A stretch of DNA of 17,812 bases from JAGUXG01 sp043798435 (GCA_043798435.1 JAZDOR010000140.1:1-17812), one strand, 5' to 3'; counted from the stretch's first letter, positions 7,064 to 14,692 are shown. Translations and numbers: made by a program. Notes: generated by a model from the sequence alone, not told the origin.

Positions 7064-7972
7064 ATGTTAGAAAATTTCCGATTGCAGGTTTTCTCTACAC
7101 TGGCTAAGGAAAAAAGCTTCTCCGAGACAGGCAAACTTCTTTGTCTGACCCAACCCGCTATAAGCCATCAGATTCGGGTATTAGAGGAATATTTAGGAAC
7201 CAGGCTTTTTGAGCGTTCAAGGGGGGAGGTTTCTTTAACTGAATCAGGCAAGATATTATTAAAATACTCAAGTGCAATCCTCAGTCTTTATGAACAAGCG
7301 GAAAAAGAGATAGCGGATCTGACCAAAGTATCCAAAGGTCGCTTAAGGATTGGAGCAAGCACTACCATTGGCCAGTATTTGATTCCAAAGATAGTAGGTG
7401 AATTTAAGCAGCGTTTCGGAAATATAGAAATTTTCCTGATAAATGCCAATACAAAAGATATCGCTATAAAGCTATTGGAAGATTCTATTGACTTGGGTCT
7501 GGTTGAGGGCCCTGTCCAAGAAAAGGATATTTTGGTAGAAAGGTTTATTGAGGATGAACTGGTTATTATCACCTCAACTAAACACCCATGGGCAGGAAAA
7601 GAGAGGATAGATAAATCTGAATTACAAAAAGAGCCTCTTATTATGCGAGAGGAAGGTTCAGGAACTAAAGAGGTGATCAAAGAGAGGTTAAGGGAAGCAG
7701 GAATAAACCCGGACTTATTAAAGATAAAGATGGAGTTTGGAAGCTCTGAATCAATCAAATCGGCTGTTGAGGCAGGTTTGGGGGTGGCTATTATCTCCAA
7801 GTGGGCCATCTTAAAGGAGAAAAAGCTCCATACCTTGAAGAGTTGCTCTCTTTCTGATGTCAACCTTATCCGCTATTTTTCTATTATCACCAATCAAAAG
7901 CGGTTCAAGACTAAACCAATGGAGGAATTTCTGAAGTTTCTAAAGGGGTTTGATATCACCTCCATCTCTTGA
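7064..7972 (+). CDS. LysR-family transcriptional regulator, divergent from the sat-apr operon
   Basis: A 302-residue protein of standard LysR length. The N-terminal winged helix-turn-helix (about 1-60) reads FSTLAKEKSFSETGKLLCLTQ then PAISHQIRVLEEYLGTRLFER. A linker leads to the periplasmic-binding-like sensor domain (GRLRIGASTTIGQYLIPKIV at about 91-110; LVEGPV; VEAGLGVAIISKWAI near 240). It looks closest to the CysB/CysL/CbbR-like group, but the effector cannot be assigned. Its position head to head with a sulfate/sulfite operon suggests that it regulates that operon, perhaps in response to a sulfur intermediate. No obvious Shine-Dalgarno precedes the ATG. Confidence 0.92.
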   Translation: MLENFRLQVFSTLAKEKSFSETGKLLCLTQPAISHQIRVLEEYLGTRLFERSRGEVSLTESGKILLKYSSAILSLYEQAEKEIADLTKVSKGRLRIGASTTIGQYLIPKIVGEFKQRFGNIEIFLINANTKDIAIKLLEDSIDLGLVEGPVQEKDILVERFIEDELVIITSTKHPWAGKERIDKSELQKEPLIMREEGSGTKEVIKERLREAGINPDLLKIKMEFGSSESIKSAVEAGLGVAIISKWAILKEKKLHTLKSCSLSDVNLIRYFSIITNQKRFKTKPMEEFLKFLKGFDITSIS

Positions 7973-8029
7973 TATACCGAGATGAAAATGTGATTTACCG
8001 AAAATTAAGGACTGATTATTCTTGGTATA
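7973..8029. terminator. Possible bidirectional terminator between lysR and the gvpA-like gene
   Basis: Arms TATACCGAGA (7973-7982) and TCTTGGTATA (8020-8029) match at nine of ten positions across a 37-base loop. They sit in the gap between two convergent genes. The long loop and lack of T-runs make the call weak. Confidence 0.3.
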
Positions 8030-8030
8030 C

Positions 8031-8333
8031 TTAAGAATGAGTGCTTAAACCCATTTTTTCCTCTAAGTGCTCTAATCTCTTTTTCAGTTCTGCATTCTCT
8101 TCTTCTTTCGCTTTTGAGGAAAGATACGAGTCCTGCTGCCACCAATTTATCCCCATCTCCATCGCCTTATCCACTGAAGCAACTATAAGCCGTATCTTTA
8201 TGGTTAAAAGCTCAACATCAGCAATCCTTACTTGAATATCTCCGGCAATCACAATTCCCTTATCTAATACCCTCTCTAAGATATCAGCCAGATTAGTGGC
8301 TTCAGTTGCATGCATCAGCTTTTGTCCTGCCAT
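8031..8333 (-). CDS. GvpA/J/M-family gas vesicle structural or accessory protein
   Basis: A 100-residue protein. Residues ~13-65 follow the gas-vesicle fold: NLADILERVLDKGIVIAGDI, then QVRIADVELLTIKIRLIVASVDKAMEMGI. The GDIxVxxADVEL wording is nearer to minor GvpJ/GvpM-type proteins than to the major shell protein GvpA, which normally reads DAWVRVSLVGIEL. A charged C-terminal tail (74-94, AKEEENAELKKRLEHLEEKM) is probably a coiled coil. A strong AGGAGG precedes the ATG. It is the last gene of the dsrJOP-molybdoenzyme-gvp run and is separated from the GvpF/L-J gene by a MITE. No other gas-vesicle genes are in the window, so a complete vesicle cannot be claimed. Confidence 0.82.
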   Translation of the reverse strand: MAGQKLMHATEATNLADILERVLDKGIVIAGDIQVRIADVELLTIKIRLIVASVDKAMEMGINWWQQDSYLSSKAKEEENAELKKRLEHLEEKMGLSTHS

Positions 8334-8352
8334 TGTGTCATCCTCCTTTTTA

Positions 8353-8574
8353 GTAACTATTCAGCTATATAAATGTGTAAGATAAGGAGAAATGGGGAAA
8401 GGGGAGAACAGGGGAGAATTGGAAAGAATTCAGAATACAGAATCCAGAATCCAGAATATTCTGACTCCTGAATTCTGACTCCTGAATTCTGTATTCTATT
8501 AACCTTCTCCATTTCTCCCATCTTCTCCTTTTCTCCTTTTTTACACATCTTAAAATATAGCCAGGAACGGTTAC
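8353..8574. mobile_element. MITE-like element, third and oldest copy, between the two gas-vesicle genes
   Basis: The left end GTAACTATTCAGCTATA and the right end, read inward, GTAACCGTTCCTGGCTATA are inverted relatives of the ends of the other two MITEs (GTAACCGTTCAGGCTATA). Each is followed by a TGTAAGA / TGTAAAA motif and GGAGAAA-rich arms. The centre holds repeated GAATTCTGACTCCTG and CAGAATCCAGAA words that also pair. No target duplication is visible (CCTTTTTA left, AACAGTTT right), so it is old or recombined. Its right end supplies the stop codon of the neighbouring GvpF/L-J gene. Confidence 0.6.
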
Positions 8575-9482
8575 AACAGTTTAACCAATATTGCATTTCT
8601 CTTAAATTCTTCTTCCCTAAAAGAATACCCTTCTTTTTCGCCTGTTTGTTCGTAGGCACGGCCATAATCAACAAGCATCTTATAAGCCCTGTTTACATCA
8701 TCAAACCACCTTTCTATATCCGGGTTTATATCAGGATGGGTAGAAGCAGCTGATCTCTGATATGCTCTTCTAATCTCGTCTTTGCTGGCTTCGTCACCTA
8801 AACCGAGTCTCTTCCTTGCCCAATCTATCTCTTCAAATTGCATCTTTTTTATTGTAAGGGTGTAAAAACTATAAAGCGGAAGCGGTCCAACGCATCTAAA
8901 ATTTAGCCTCTCATTAAATCTGGCATTTAGCTCTTCTACCCTTTTCTCAAACTCTTTTTGCCTTCTCCTATCTATTAGAAAGGCGGTATTGATAATCATT
9001 TTGTCATCCATAAGTTCATGCACCTTGAGGTGCTGACTCACAGTCCTTAGAGCATCTTCTATCTCTTTAGCATATCTTTCTCTTTCTGTATCCAATGCCT
9101 TTTTTACCATAATCCCTACCTTCATCTGGTCCTCAACTGTTATTCCGGTAGGATTAGCTAAGAGCTTCTCGGAAAATTCCTTAATCTGCCTTTCTTCTCC
9201 AGCCTCTTTTACCCTGGAGGCAAAATCCTTCCAGGTAGCGCACACCTCAATCTCTATCTTATCATGTATCTTCCCCAATATCTCCTTTATAAGGTTATAT
9301 CCTTTATTCAAAATATCCTTGACCTCGGCTTCATTTATGGCAAATGTCCCTAATCTCAAAGGGATAATTGTATATTTTAGGTTCATAATCCTCTCTATAA
9401 CCCTTTGATGGCTGACCAACAGCCTGGCCAGGTTATCCTTAGACATATGGGTATAATCCACTATGGGTGAGTCGCTCATCAC
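8571..9482 (-). CDS. GvpF/GvpL-type gas vesicle protein fused to a C-terminal J domain
   Basis: A 303-residue protein. Residues ~10-212 resemble GvpF/GvpL: VERIM-type helices, YTIIPLRLGTFAINEAEVKDIL (37-58), KIEIEVCATWKDF (75-87), then TAFLIDRRRQKEFEKRVEELN (166-186) and VGPLPLYSFYTL (198-209). Residues ~218-275 are a DnaJ-type J domain: ARKRLGLGDEASKDEIRRAY, the catalytic-loop HPD (249-251) in STHPDINPD, then DDVNRAYKML. GvpF/L proteins nucleate gas vesicle assembly, and a J domain would recruit Hsp70. The frame opens at GTG 9482, with ATG at 9479; GGGAGAAGGA lies just upstream, 18 bp after the molybdoenzyme stop. The stop TAA comes from the MITE end, so the last residues may be altered or cut short. 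Confidence 0.8.
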   Translation of the reverse strand: MMSDSPIVDYTHMSKDNLARLLVSHQRVIERIMNLKYTIIPLRLGTFAINEAEVKDILNKGYNLIKEILGKIHDKIEIEVCATWKDFASRVKEAGEERQIKEFSEKLLANPTGITVEDQMKVGIMVKKALDTERERYAKEIEDALRTVSQHLKVHELMDDKMIINTAFLIDRRRQKEFEKRVEELNARFNERLNFRCVGPLPLYSFYTLTIKKMQFEEIDWARKRLGLGDEASKDEIRRAYQRSAASTHPDINPDIERWFDDVNRAYKMLVDYGRAYEQTGEKEGYSFREEEFKRNAILVKLL

Positions 9483-9499
9483 TGCTTCCTTCTCCCTAT

Positions 9500-11958
9500 T
9501 TATCCTTCACTAAACGGCAGGACATTTCCGTCCTTTGCAGGTTTTCCCTGCCATGTAACCTTCTTCTTCTCCCAGGTCGGTGCCCCTTCAATCGCCACCC
9601 TGTTGACATAAACCCCAAGCTCCTTTTCTGTAACTGGGTATTCTGGGAATTGCTTCAGAAACTGATGAATCTTTTTCCTTGACTCTTCTTTATCTTTGCC
9701 TTTCTTCCAGACCAGGACAAGCTGACACTTCAGCTCTGCCTGATTATAAACCGGGTCTTTAATAATGTCATCAATAAGCCAGCTGACATTTCTGTTCGTT
9801 ATCCCTGGCACAAATGGTTGATACTCATCAGTTGAGCAATAGACCCAGACCTCTCTCGGGTCAACCTCCTCTGTAACCCAGGCATAGCCATCCAGCTCAG
9901 ACCTCATTGACTCCAGCTTCACATAGTCTCCATCCTCTATACCTAAGACCTCAGCCAACCCTGGATGCACCTGAATATATCTATCTGGTTCAAGCTCATC
10001 TGTCCATGGCCACCAGTGGCCCATCTCATGGAAGCTGGATACTGGACGACCTGTGGTCAGAATGATGGGATGTTGCTTAAAATCCTCCGGGTCAGATACT
10101 GGGGTATGTCCCACTTCTCTGTGTTGCGGCAGATAATCCCAGCCAATCTTCTCTAATGCCTTTGAGGCAATCTCTATCTTTCCAGAGGGCGTAGGAAACC
10201 TTTTATCACTCTCTGGATATGGCTCATCCTGATACATTATATACTTTCCTCTTGTTGGTGCGTCTGGAAACTCATACTTCATTGCCTCCTCTTCAGTGAA
10301 GGCTGGCCACATCACCCCTCCCTTTGGATTATGTTCTGGATCCAGGACCTTTTTGGTGCAACCAAAGGTGAAGGATTCCTGTTGATTTACCCAGTCTGTC
10401 ATTTGTGCCATATCAATAAGCTTTGCATTATCCTTCTTTCTCCAGGGAAACCATTTTAGCCCCTCTTCCTTGCCAAATATACGGTCTGTAATCCCTATAA
10501 CCACATCTATATCATTCCTGCACTCCCAGTTTGGCTCTATGCACTGGTTGAACCAGGACATCAGACGGTTATTTCCGTGATGGCAAAGCCCCTCTCTTTC
10601 TACCCAGGATGTTATGGGAAAGCTGACATGGGAGTGGCGCTGGGTGAAGTTTGGATGAAAGGAGTTGTGTATGGCAATCTCTATGTTCTTTTTTACACCA
10701 GCCGCATACTTCTGGGAAAATGGCATCTGAGCCATCATATTGCCGTTCCACCAGATACCCTTGATAGGATACGGTTTCTGGGTGAAAATGGCGTTTGGAA
10801 AGGCAGAGGCAGAAACATCTCCCCAACCTACGAGCTTGTCTGAGATGACAGGGGTTTTGATTGGCGGCAGTTGACCTAAGTCCTTTCCTGCAAACATAGG
10901 TGGTCTGCAATTATGGAGCCAGTTCCAGCCTCCACCTCGGGATTCCAATATTTCCAGTGATAGCCACAAGAGCGATGTAGCAACGGTTGGTGTTATTGGA
11001 GTTGTAGGTTTGAGCAGTTCCAAGGCAACCTGTCACCTGAGCGGGCTTATTCAGGGCAAAGGTTCTTGCCGCTTTGATGATGGTCTCTTTTGGCACCCAG
11101 GTAATCTTTTCTGCTCTCTCAGGCGTCATCCCTTCAATAAGTGGCCTCCATTCATCAAGCCCCAAAACCCATGTATCACAAAATTCCTTATCGTGAAGAT
11201 CTTCCTTCAGAATCACATGGATCATCGCCATAATCAGGCTGGAATCTGTTCCGGGTCTTAGCCTCATCGGAATATCTGCCTTAGCCATTGTGGCATTAAA
11301 CCCTGGGTCTATCCAGATAATCTTTGCCCCCCCTCTCCTTGGCATCAAGGATATACTGCATCTCCACAGGGTGCGTATTTGCCTGAGATGAGCCTGAGCC
11401 AAGGATACATTTTGAGTGAACCCAGTCAGTAGTTGGGTTCATCAGTCTGCCCAATTCCTTTGCCCCAAAGGTATAGCTTGCCGCTACCCCTGGGGATTCA
11501 CAGCAGATAGGCCCCTGACCGACAACATTTGGTGTGCCAAAGATTCTGCCAAAACGACCCCCTCCAACCTTCCAGAGAAAGTCAGACCTGCCTGTCCTAT
11601 GAATTAGTAGGGATTCTGCACCATACCTCTCTTTTATCTTCAGAAGCCCCTCTGCGGCAAAATCTAAGGCATCGTTCCAGGAAACCCTCCTGAAATCATC
11701 ATCCAATGATTTTCGTATCATAGGATACTTCACCCGCAAAGGGTTGTAAATGTGCTGAAATGCACCAGAACCCTTGGGACATAAAGCACCTCTGTTTGTG
11801 GGGCAATCCGGGTCCCCATAGATATCCACGACCCTGCCCTCCTTTACAAATATCTTCATCCCACAGGCAGCCTCACACATATTGCTGCAAGTGGTAGTAA
11901 TGACCGTATCATACTCTCTGATTGACTCCGATAATGGTTTTAATGCTATTTTTACATT
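9500..11958 (-). pseudogene. Molybdopterin oxidoreductase catalytic subunit, interrupted by two frameshifts
   Basis: A large MopB-family subunit (DMSO reductase superfamily) read in three frames: about 11958-11330, 11330-10940 and 10940-9500. Segments join naturally at a run of seven C at 11327-11333, where six would restore ERGAKIIWIDPG, and near 10937-10940, where removing one base restores GNIGIPGGGWNW. The N-terminus keeps a [4Fe-4S] motif, CSNMCEAACG, with a later CPKG; GQGPICCESPG probably carries the Cys ligand of Mo or W. The first in-frame ATG (11880) would lose the first Cys. The frame opens further to a GGAGG at 11960-11964, but no standard start codon follows it, possibly a third lesion. 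No Tat signal is seen. Following dsrP it is presumably a sulfur-compound enzyme, but the substrate is unknown. Confidence 0.8.
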
Positions 11959-11970
11959 ACCTCCTTTGTA

Positions 11971-12042
11971 AGTGTATAGTTTAGAGTGTATAGTTTATAG
12001 TTTAAGAAAATCCAATAACTAAACACTAAACACTAAACACTA
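11971..12042. repeat. Inverted repeat of TAGTGTTTAG words between dsrP and the molybdoenzyme gene
   Basis: A left arm of AGTGTATAGTTTAGAGTG words (11971-12003) faces AACTAAACACTAAACACTA (12017-12042). The dsrP stop codon TAG lies in the right arm. The next gene's ribosome site follows directly, so the hairpin sits within the transcript. Confidence 0.65.
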
Positions 12043-13167
12043 TTTTGATACTGCTATCTTATACAGCCCAGTCAATATCAAGCCTCCTATTGCCCAGATA
12101 CCCACGACAATAAACATCTCTGGTAAGCTGGGCCAATACTCGGTTATTCTACCAAGGGGATTGGGGATGAATCCTCCAACAACCAGGCCAAACCCCTTTT
12201 CAATCCATAATGAAATGAATACACACGAGCAGGAGAATGCAAGCCACTTCTCATTATTCCTTGTCTTTGGATTGATTAGCAAGATGAGGGAGGCAACAGC
12301 GAGTGTGGCTGATAGCCACATTATAGTAGTCAGCCTTCCTCCTGCATAGAGATATTCAAAGCTATGAATATGCCCGGGTATGCCGCTATAAAAGGCAGTG
12401 AAGAGCTCTAAGCCTAAGAAGAATACGCAGGCAATCATAGCGTAGGTGATAATCTTAGCTAAGCTAAAGATTGCCTCTTTTCCCGGGTCAAACTTAGAGA
12501 CTTTTCTAACAATCAAAGCCAGGAGAATAAGCAACGCTGGTCCACTTGCAAAGGCAGAGGCAAGGAATCTTGCCGCCATAATAGCTGTCAGCCAGAAATG
12601 CCTTCCAGGAAGCCCGGCATAGATAAAGGCTGTGACTGTGTGGATGCTTATCGCCCAGGGTATAGAGATATAAATGAAGGGCTTAAGCCACTTGGGATGT
12701 TGGACACCCTTATATTCTGCACTGAGATTTGTCCAGCCAATCAAGAAATTCAGGAAGAGATAGCCATTAAGGACAATCATATCCCAGAATAGAACAGAAC
12801 TTATTGATGGATAGATAATCATATTCAAAAATCTTGCAGGCTGTCCTAAGTCAGCAAGGATAAAGAGCAGGCACATAATGACTGAGGCAATAGCCAGGAA
12901 TTCCCCTAAAATGGTCATTCGTCCAAAGGCTTTATGGTTGTGAAGGTAATATGGCAGGACAACCATAACAGCAGAGGCAGCCACGCCAACCAAAAAGGTG
13001 AACTGACCGATATAAAGACCCCAGGAGACATCACGGCTCATACCGGTAATACCCAAGCCATAATGGAACTGCTCAAGATAGAAGTATAAGCCTATCCCTG
13101 CAAGAACCATCAGGAAAAAGACCCAAAGCCAATATTTTTTACTGCCTACGAAAATTTTTTCAATCAT
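12040..13167 (-). CDS. dsrP: DsrP, NrfD-like integral membrane subunit of the Dsr redox complex
   Basis: A polytopic NrfD-family protein, about 375 residues with roughly ten hydrophobic segments, that exchanges electrons with membrane quinones for DsrO and DsrJ. Family wording is strong: SRDVSWGLYIGQFTFLVGVA, AVMVVLPYYLHNHKAFGRMT, LADLGQPARFLN, SVLFWDMIVLNGYLFLN, then PWAISIHTVTAFIYAGLPGR and ARFLASAFASGPALLILLAL. The frame opens at 13191, but its first eight codons come from the MITE end; the ATG at 13167 (MIEKIFVGSKKYW) is the ancestral start. Before the insertion this ATG overlapped the dsrO stop as ATGA. No ribosome site precedes either start now, so translation may be weakened. Confidence 0.9.
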   Translation of the reverse strand: MIEKIFVGSKKYWLWVFFLMVLAGIGLYFYLEQFHYGLGITGMSRDVSWGLYIGQFTFLVGVAASAVMVVLPYYLHNHKAFGRMTILGEFLAIASVIMCLLFILADLGQPARFLNMIIYPSISSVLFWDMIVLNGYLFLNFLIGWTNLSAEYKGVQHPKWLKPFIYISIPWAISIHTVTAFIYAGLPGRHFWLTAIMAARFLASAFASGPALLILLALIVRKVSKFDPGKEAIFSLAKIITYAMIACVFFLGLELFTAFYSGIPGHIHSFEYLYAGGRLTTIMWLSATLAVASLILLINPKTRNNEKWLAFSCSCVFISLWIEKGFGLVVGGFIPNPLGRITEYWPSLPEMFIVVGIWAIGGLILTGLYKIAVSK

Positions 13168-13170
13168 ATC

Positions 13171-13341
13171 ATAATTATTCAGGTCATACATCAGGGGTGT
13201 AAGAAGGGGGATAAGGAGATAATGGAGATATGGAGATTATTCATTTTTAAGGGGATGGAGATACTTATATTATCACCACATCTCCCTAATCCCTATATCT
13301 CCTTATCTCCTCACCTTTTCTTACACTACCTGAATGCTTAC
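13171..13341. mobile_element. IS66-type MITE inserted at the dsrO/dsrP junction
   Basis: A 171-bp element without coding capacity. The left end ATAATTATTCAGG and the right end, read inward, GTAAGCATTCAGG are inverted repeats. The flanks are an exact 8-bp duplication, ATCATATC, at 13163-13170 and 13342-13349. Ends starting GTAA with 8-bp duplications are the signature of the IS66 family. The inner arms (GGGGGATAAGGAGATAATGG and GGTGAGGAGATAAGGAGATA read inward) pair along much of the length. It matches the copy at 16206-16367 almost base for base in its left 80 bp. Confidence 0.88.
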
Positions 13342-13342
13342 A

Positions 13343-14032
13343 TCATATCAAATAATAAACGCTTGGAGATGTTCCAAGCTCAGGTTTCCTCCTTAGACAA
13401 TAGCTATGCTTGAGCAAATCCCTCATCTGGCTTATATCACCAAAAATGAGGCTACCATTAGATGCCTCCACACAGGCTGGAGATAAACCTTTATCAAGCC
13501 TCTCGGCACAGAAGTTGCATTTTTCCACGACACCCTTTGTTCTGGTTGGAAAATCGGGATTCTGGTCTTTGACCAAGGGTTTTGGGTCTATCCAGTTAAA
13601 GCTCCTGGCTCCATAAGGGCAGGCAGCCATACAGAACCTGCAACCTATACACCTGTGGTAATCCATCATCACAATGCCATCCTTCCTCTTGAATGTTGCC
13701 TTTGTCGGGCAAACCCTGACACAGGAAGGATTCTCGCAATGATTGCACATAACAGGAATGACTATATTCTTTGGTGCTTCTATCTGCTCGGAAAATACAT
13801 CTCCAAACTCCTCTTTCCATATCCACTTTATCTGATGCCTTGAGTCTTCTATCTCAGGGATATTGTGAGCCTTCCTGCAGGCATCTATGCACGGCTGCAT
13901 ATCAAAAGGCTTAGTAGAAATCAGCAGGACAAGCCTTTTTTTGGTCTCTCTGGTCTGGCAGGCAAAGAGGTCAAGGATAGAACCAGAAAATGCAGATACT
14001 CCAATTACCTTCAGAAAATCTCTTCTATTCAT
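13343..14032 (-). CDS. dsrO: DsrO, Tat-exported ferredoxin-like subunit of the Dsr redox complex
   Basis: A 229-residue iron-sulfur protein starting MNRRDFLKVIGVSAF, a Tat signal, with a possible lipobox LFAC (C25). It should carry electrons in the periplasm between DsrJ and DsrP. Two cluster motifs are intact: C96-x2-C99-x4-C104-x3-C108 and C128-x2-C131-x2-C134-x3-C138, within KATFKRKDGIVMMDYHRCIG. C172, C175 and C187 follow, but the expected last Cys is Ser191 (VEAS). The first motif keeps only C48 and C52, so other clusters look incomplete. The C-terminus RRKPELGTSPSVYYLI is typical. The frame extends to 14056, but the ATG at 14032 puts the twin Arg at positions 3-4. Its stop lies in the MITE target duplication. 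Confidence 0.88.
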   Translation of the reverse strand: MNRRDFLKVIGVSAFSGSILDLFACQTRETKKRLVLLISTKPFDMQPCIDACRKAHNIPEIEDSRHQIKWIWKEEFGDVFSEQIEAPKNIVIPVMCNHCENPSCVRVCPTKATFKRKDGIVMMDYHRCIGCRFCMAACPYGARSFNWIDPKPLVKDQNPDFPTRTKGVVEKCNFCAERLDKGLSPACVEASNGSLIFGDISQMRDLLKHSYCLRRKPELGTSPSVYYLI

Positions 14033-14039
14033 AATTTTT

Positions 14040-14170
14040 TTAACCACAAAGAGCACAAAGGCACTTTAGTCGTGATTCGTGTCCGTTTAACATGTCAGTA
14101 AAAAGTTAAAGGAAATACGGTCACGGATAACGGTCACGAAGGACGATTCAAGTCGTGCTTCGTGGTTCAA
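14040..14170. repeat. Imperfect inverted repeat between dsrJ and dsrO
   Basis: AACCACAAAGAGCACAA and TCGTGATTCGTGTCCGTT on one side pair roughly with TCGTGCTTCGTGGTT and AACGGTCACGAAGGACGA on the other. It is another word-built intergenic hairpin and lies inside the transcription unit. Confidence 0.5.
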
Positions 14171-14530
14171 TCATTTTTCTCCAGTATGGCAACTCCAGCA
14201 ATAGGGCTTGACATCAGCATAGCTATGACACCTATCGCAGAAGCTTTCTCTCTTATGGCATTGCAGGCAGGTCTTTTGCAAGCTCTTTTCATACCTTATT
14301 CCATTGATAATGATAATCTCCCTCTTTCCCTCACGGACAACCTCTTCCCTCCACTGCTTCAAAATCTTCATATGTTCTTTTTTTATAAAATCCTTTTCCT
14401 GCACACATTTACCCTCTGATTTAGCCAAAATAGGCTCAGAGGATGGATTCACCCTGTTTATAAAGAATGGAAAGGCTACTATGCCTACAAAGATAACTAA
14501 GCCCGGAATTACCTTGCTTTTATCATACAT
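14171..14530 (-). CDS. dsrJ: DsrJ, membrane-anchored triheme cytochrome c
   Basis: A 119-residue protein with an uncleaved signal-anchor (KVIPGLVIFVGIVAFPFFIN, 6-25) and a periplasmic domain. Three heme-binding motifs are visible: C88-LQ-CH92, C98-DR-CH102 and C111-WS-CH115, inside FCDRCHSYADVKPYCWSCH, which is diagnostic of DsrJ. C42 (GKCVQEKDF) fits the conserved Cys proposed as an unusual heme ligand in DsrJ, and EHMKILKQWREEVVREGKR follows it as in the family. It heads the minus-strand run dsrJ-dsrO-dsrP. dsrM and dsrK, which normally precede dsrJ, are not here: the next gene upstream points the other way. Confidence 0.9.
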   Translation of the reverse strand: MYDKSKVIPGLVIFVGIVAFPFFINRVNPSSEPILAKSEGKCVQEKDFIKKEHMKILKQWREEVVREGKREIIIINGIRYEKSLQKTCLQCHKRESFCDRCHSYADVKPYCWSCHTGEK

Positions 14531-14536
14531 TTTATC

Positions 14537-14566
14537 AATATATATTCAAAATTATAAATATGTCAA
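14537..14566 (-). promoter_or_regulatory. Strong candidate promoter of the dsrJOP run, possibly leaderless
   Basis: TTGACA (14566-14561), an 18-bp AT-rich spacer, then TATATT (14542-14537) on the minus strand. The dsrJ ATG begins only 7 bases after the -10 box, and no Shine-Dalgarno is present, so transcription would start at or next to the start codon. Confidence 0.5.
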
Positions 14567-14584
14567 ATTGAATTTTTCAATAAC

Positions 14585-14650
14585 TTAAAAGATTTGGTTG
14601 GTGTAAAAAAGGAGAAAGGGAGAAATAGGGAGAAGAAAAGAGGATTTAGA
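14585..14650. repeat. Solo arm related to the MITE family
   Basis: TTAAAAGATTTGG then GGTGTAAAAAAGGAGAAAG and GGGAGAAATAGGGAGAAG resemble the right arm of the 8353-8574 element read inward (TTTTAAGATGTGTAAAAAAG, then GGAGAAAAGG and GGGAGAAATGG). No partner arm is present, so it is probably a decayed fragment. Confidence 0.35.
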
Positions 14651-14692
14651 AATGGCAAGGATAGGATATGGAATCACTAAGAAAACATCTAC

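Noticed and set aside
7288..7863. 191-residue minus-strand open frame
   Set aside because: Antisense shadow of the LysR gene, which has a clear family match along its whole length.
8357..8674. 105-residue minus-strand frame across the gas-vesicle gap
   Set aside because: It is made of translated MITE repeats and an out-of-frame part of the GvpF/L-J gene.
9500..11880. Three separate overlapping molybdoenzyme genes
   Set aside because: The segments are consecutive pieces of one protein with complementary conserved motifs at each junction.
11971..12042. Riboswitch before the molybdoenzyme gene
   Set aside because: The structure is only low-complexity TAGTGTTT words in inverted orientation; no known aptamer pattern was seen.
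13171..13191. Extra N-terminal residues MYDLNNYD of DsrP
   Set aside because: They are encoded by the MITE end; the family start is the ATG at 13167.
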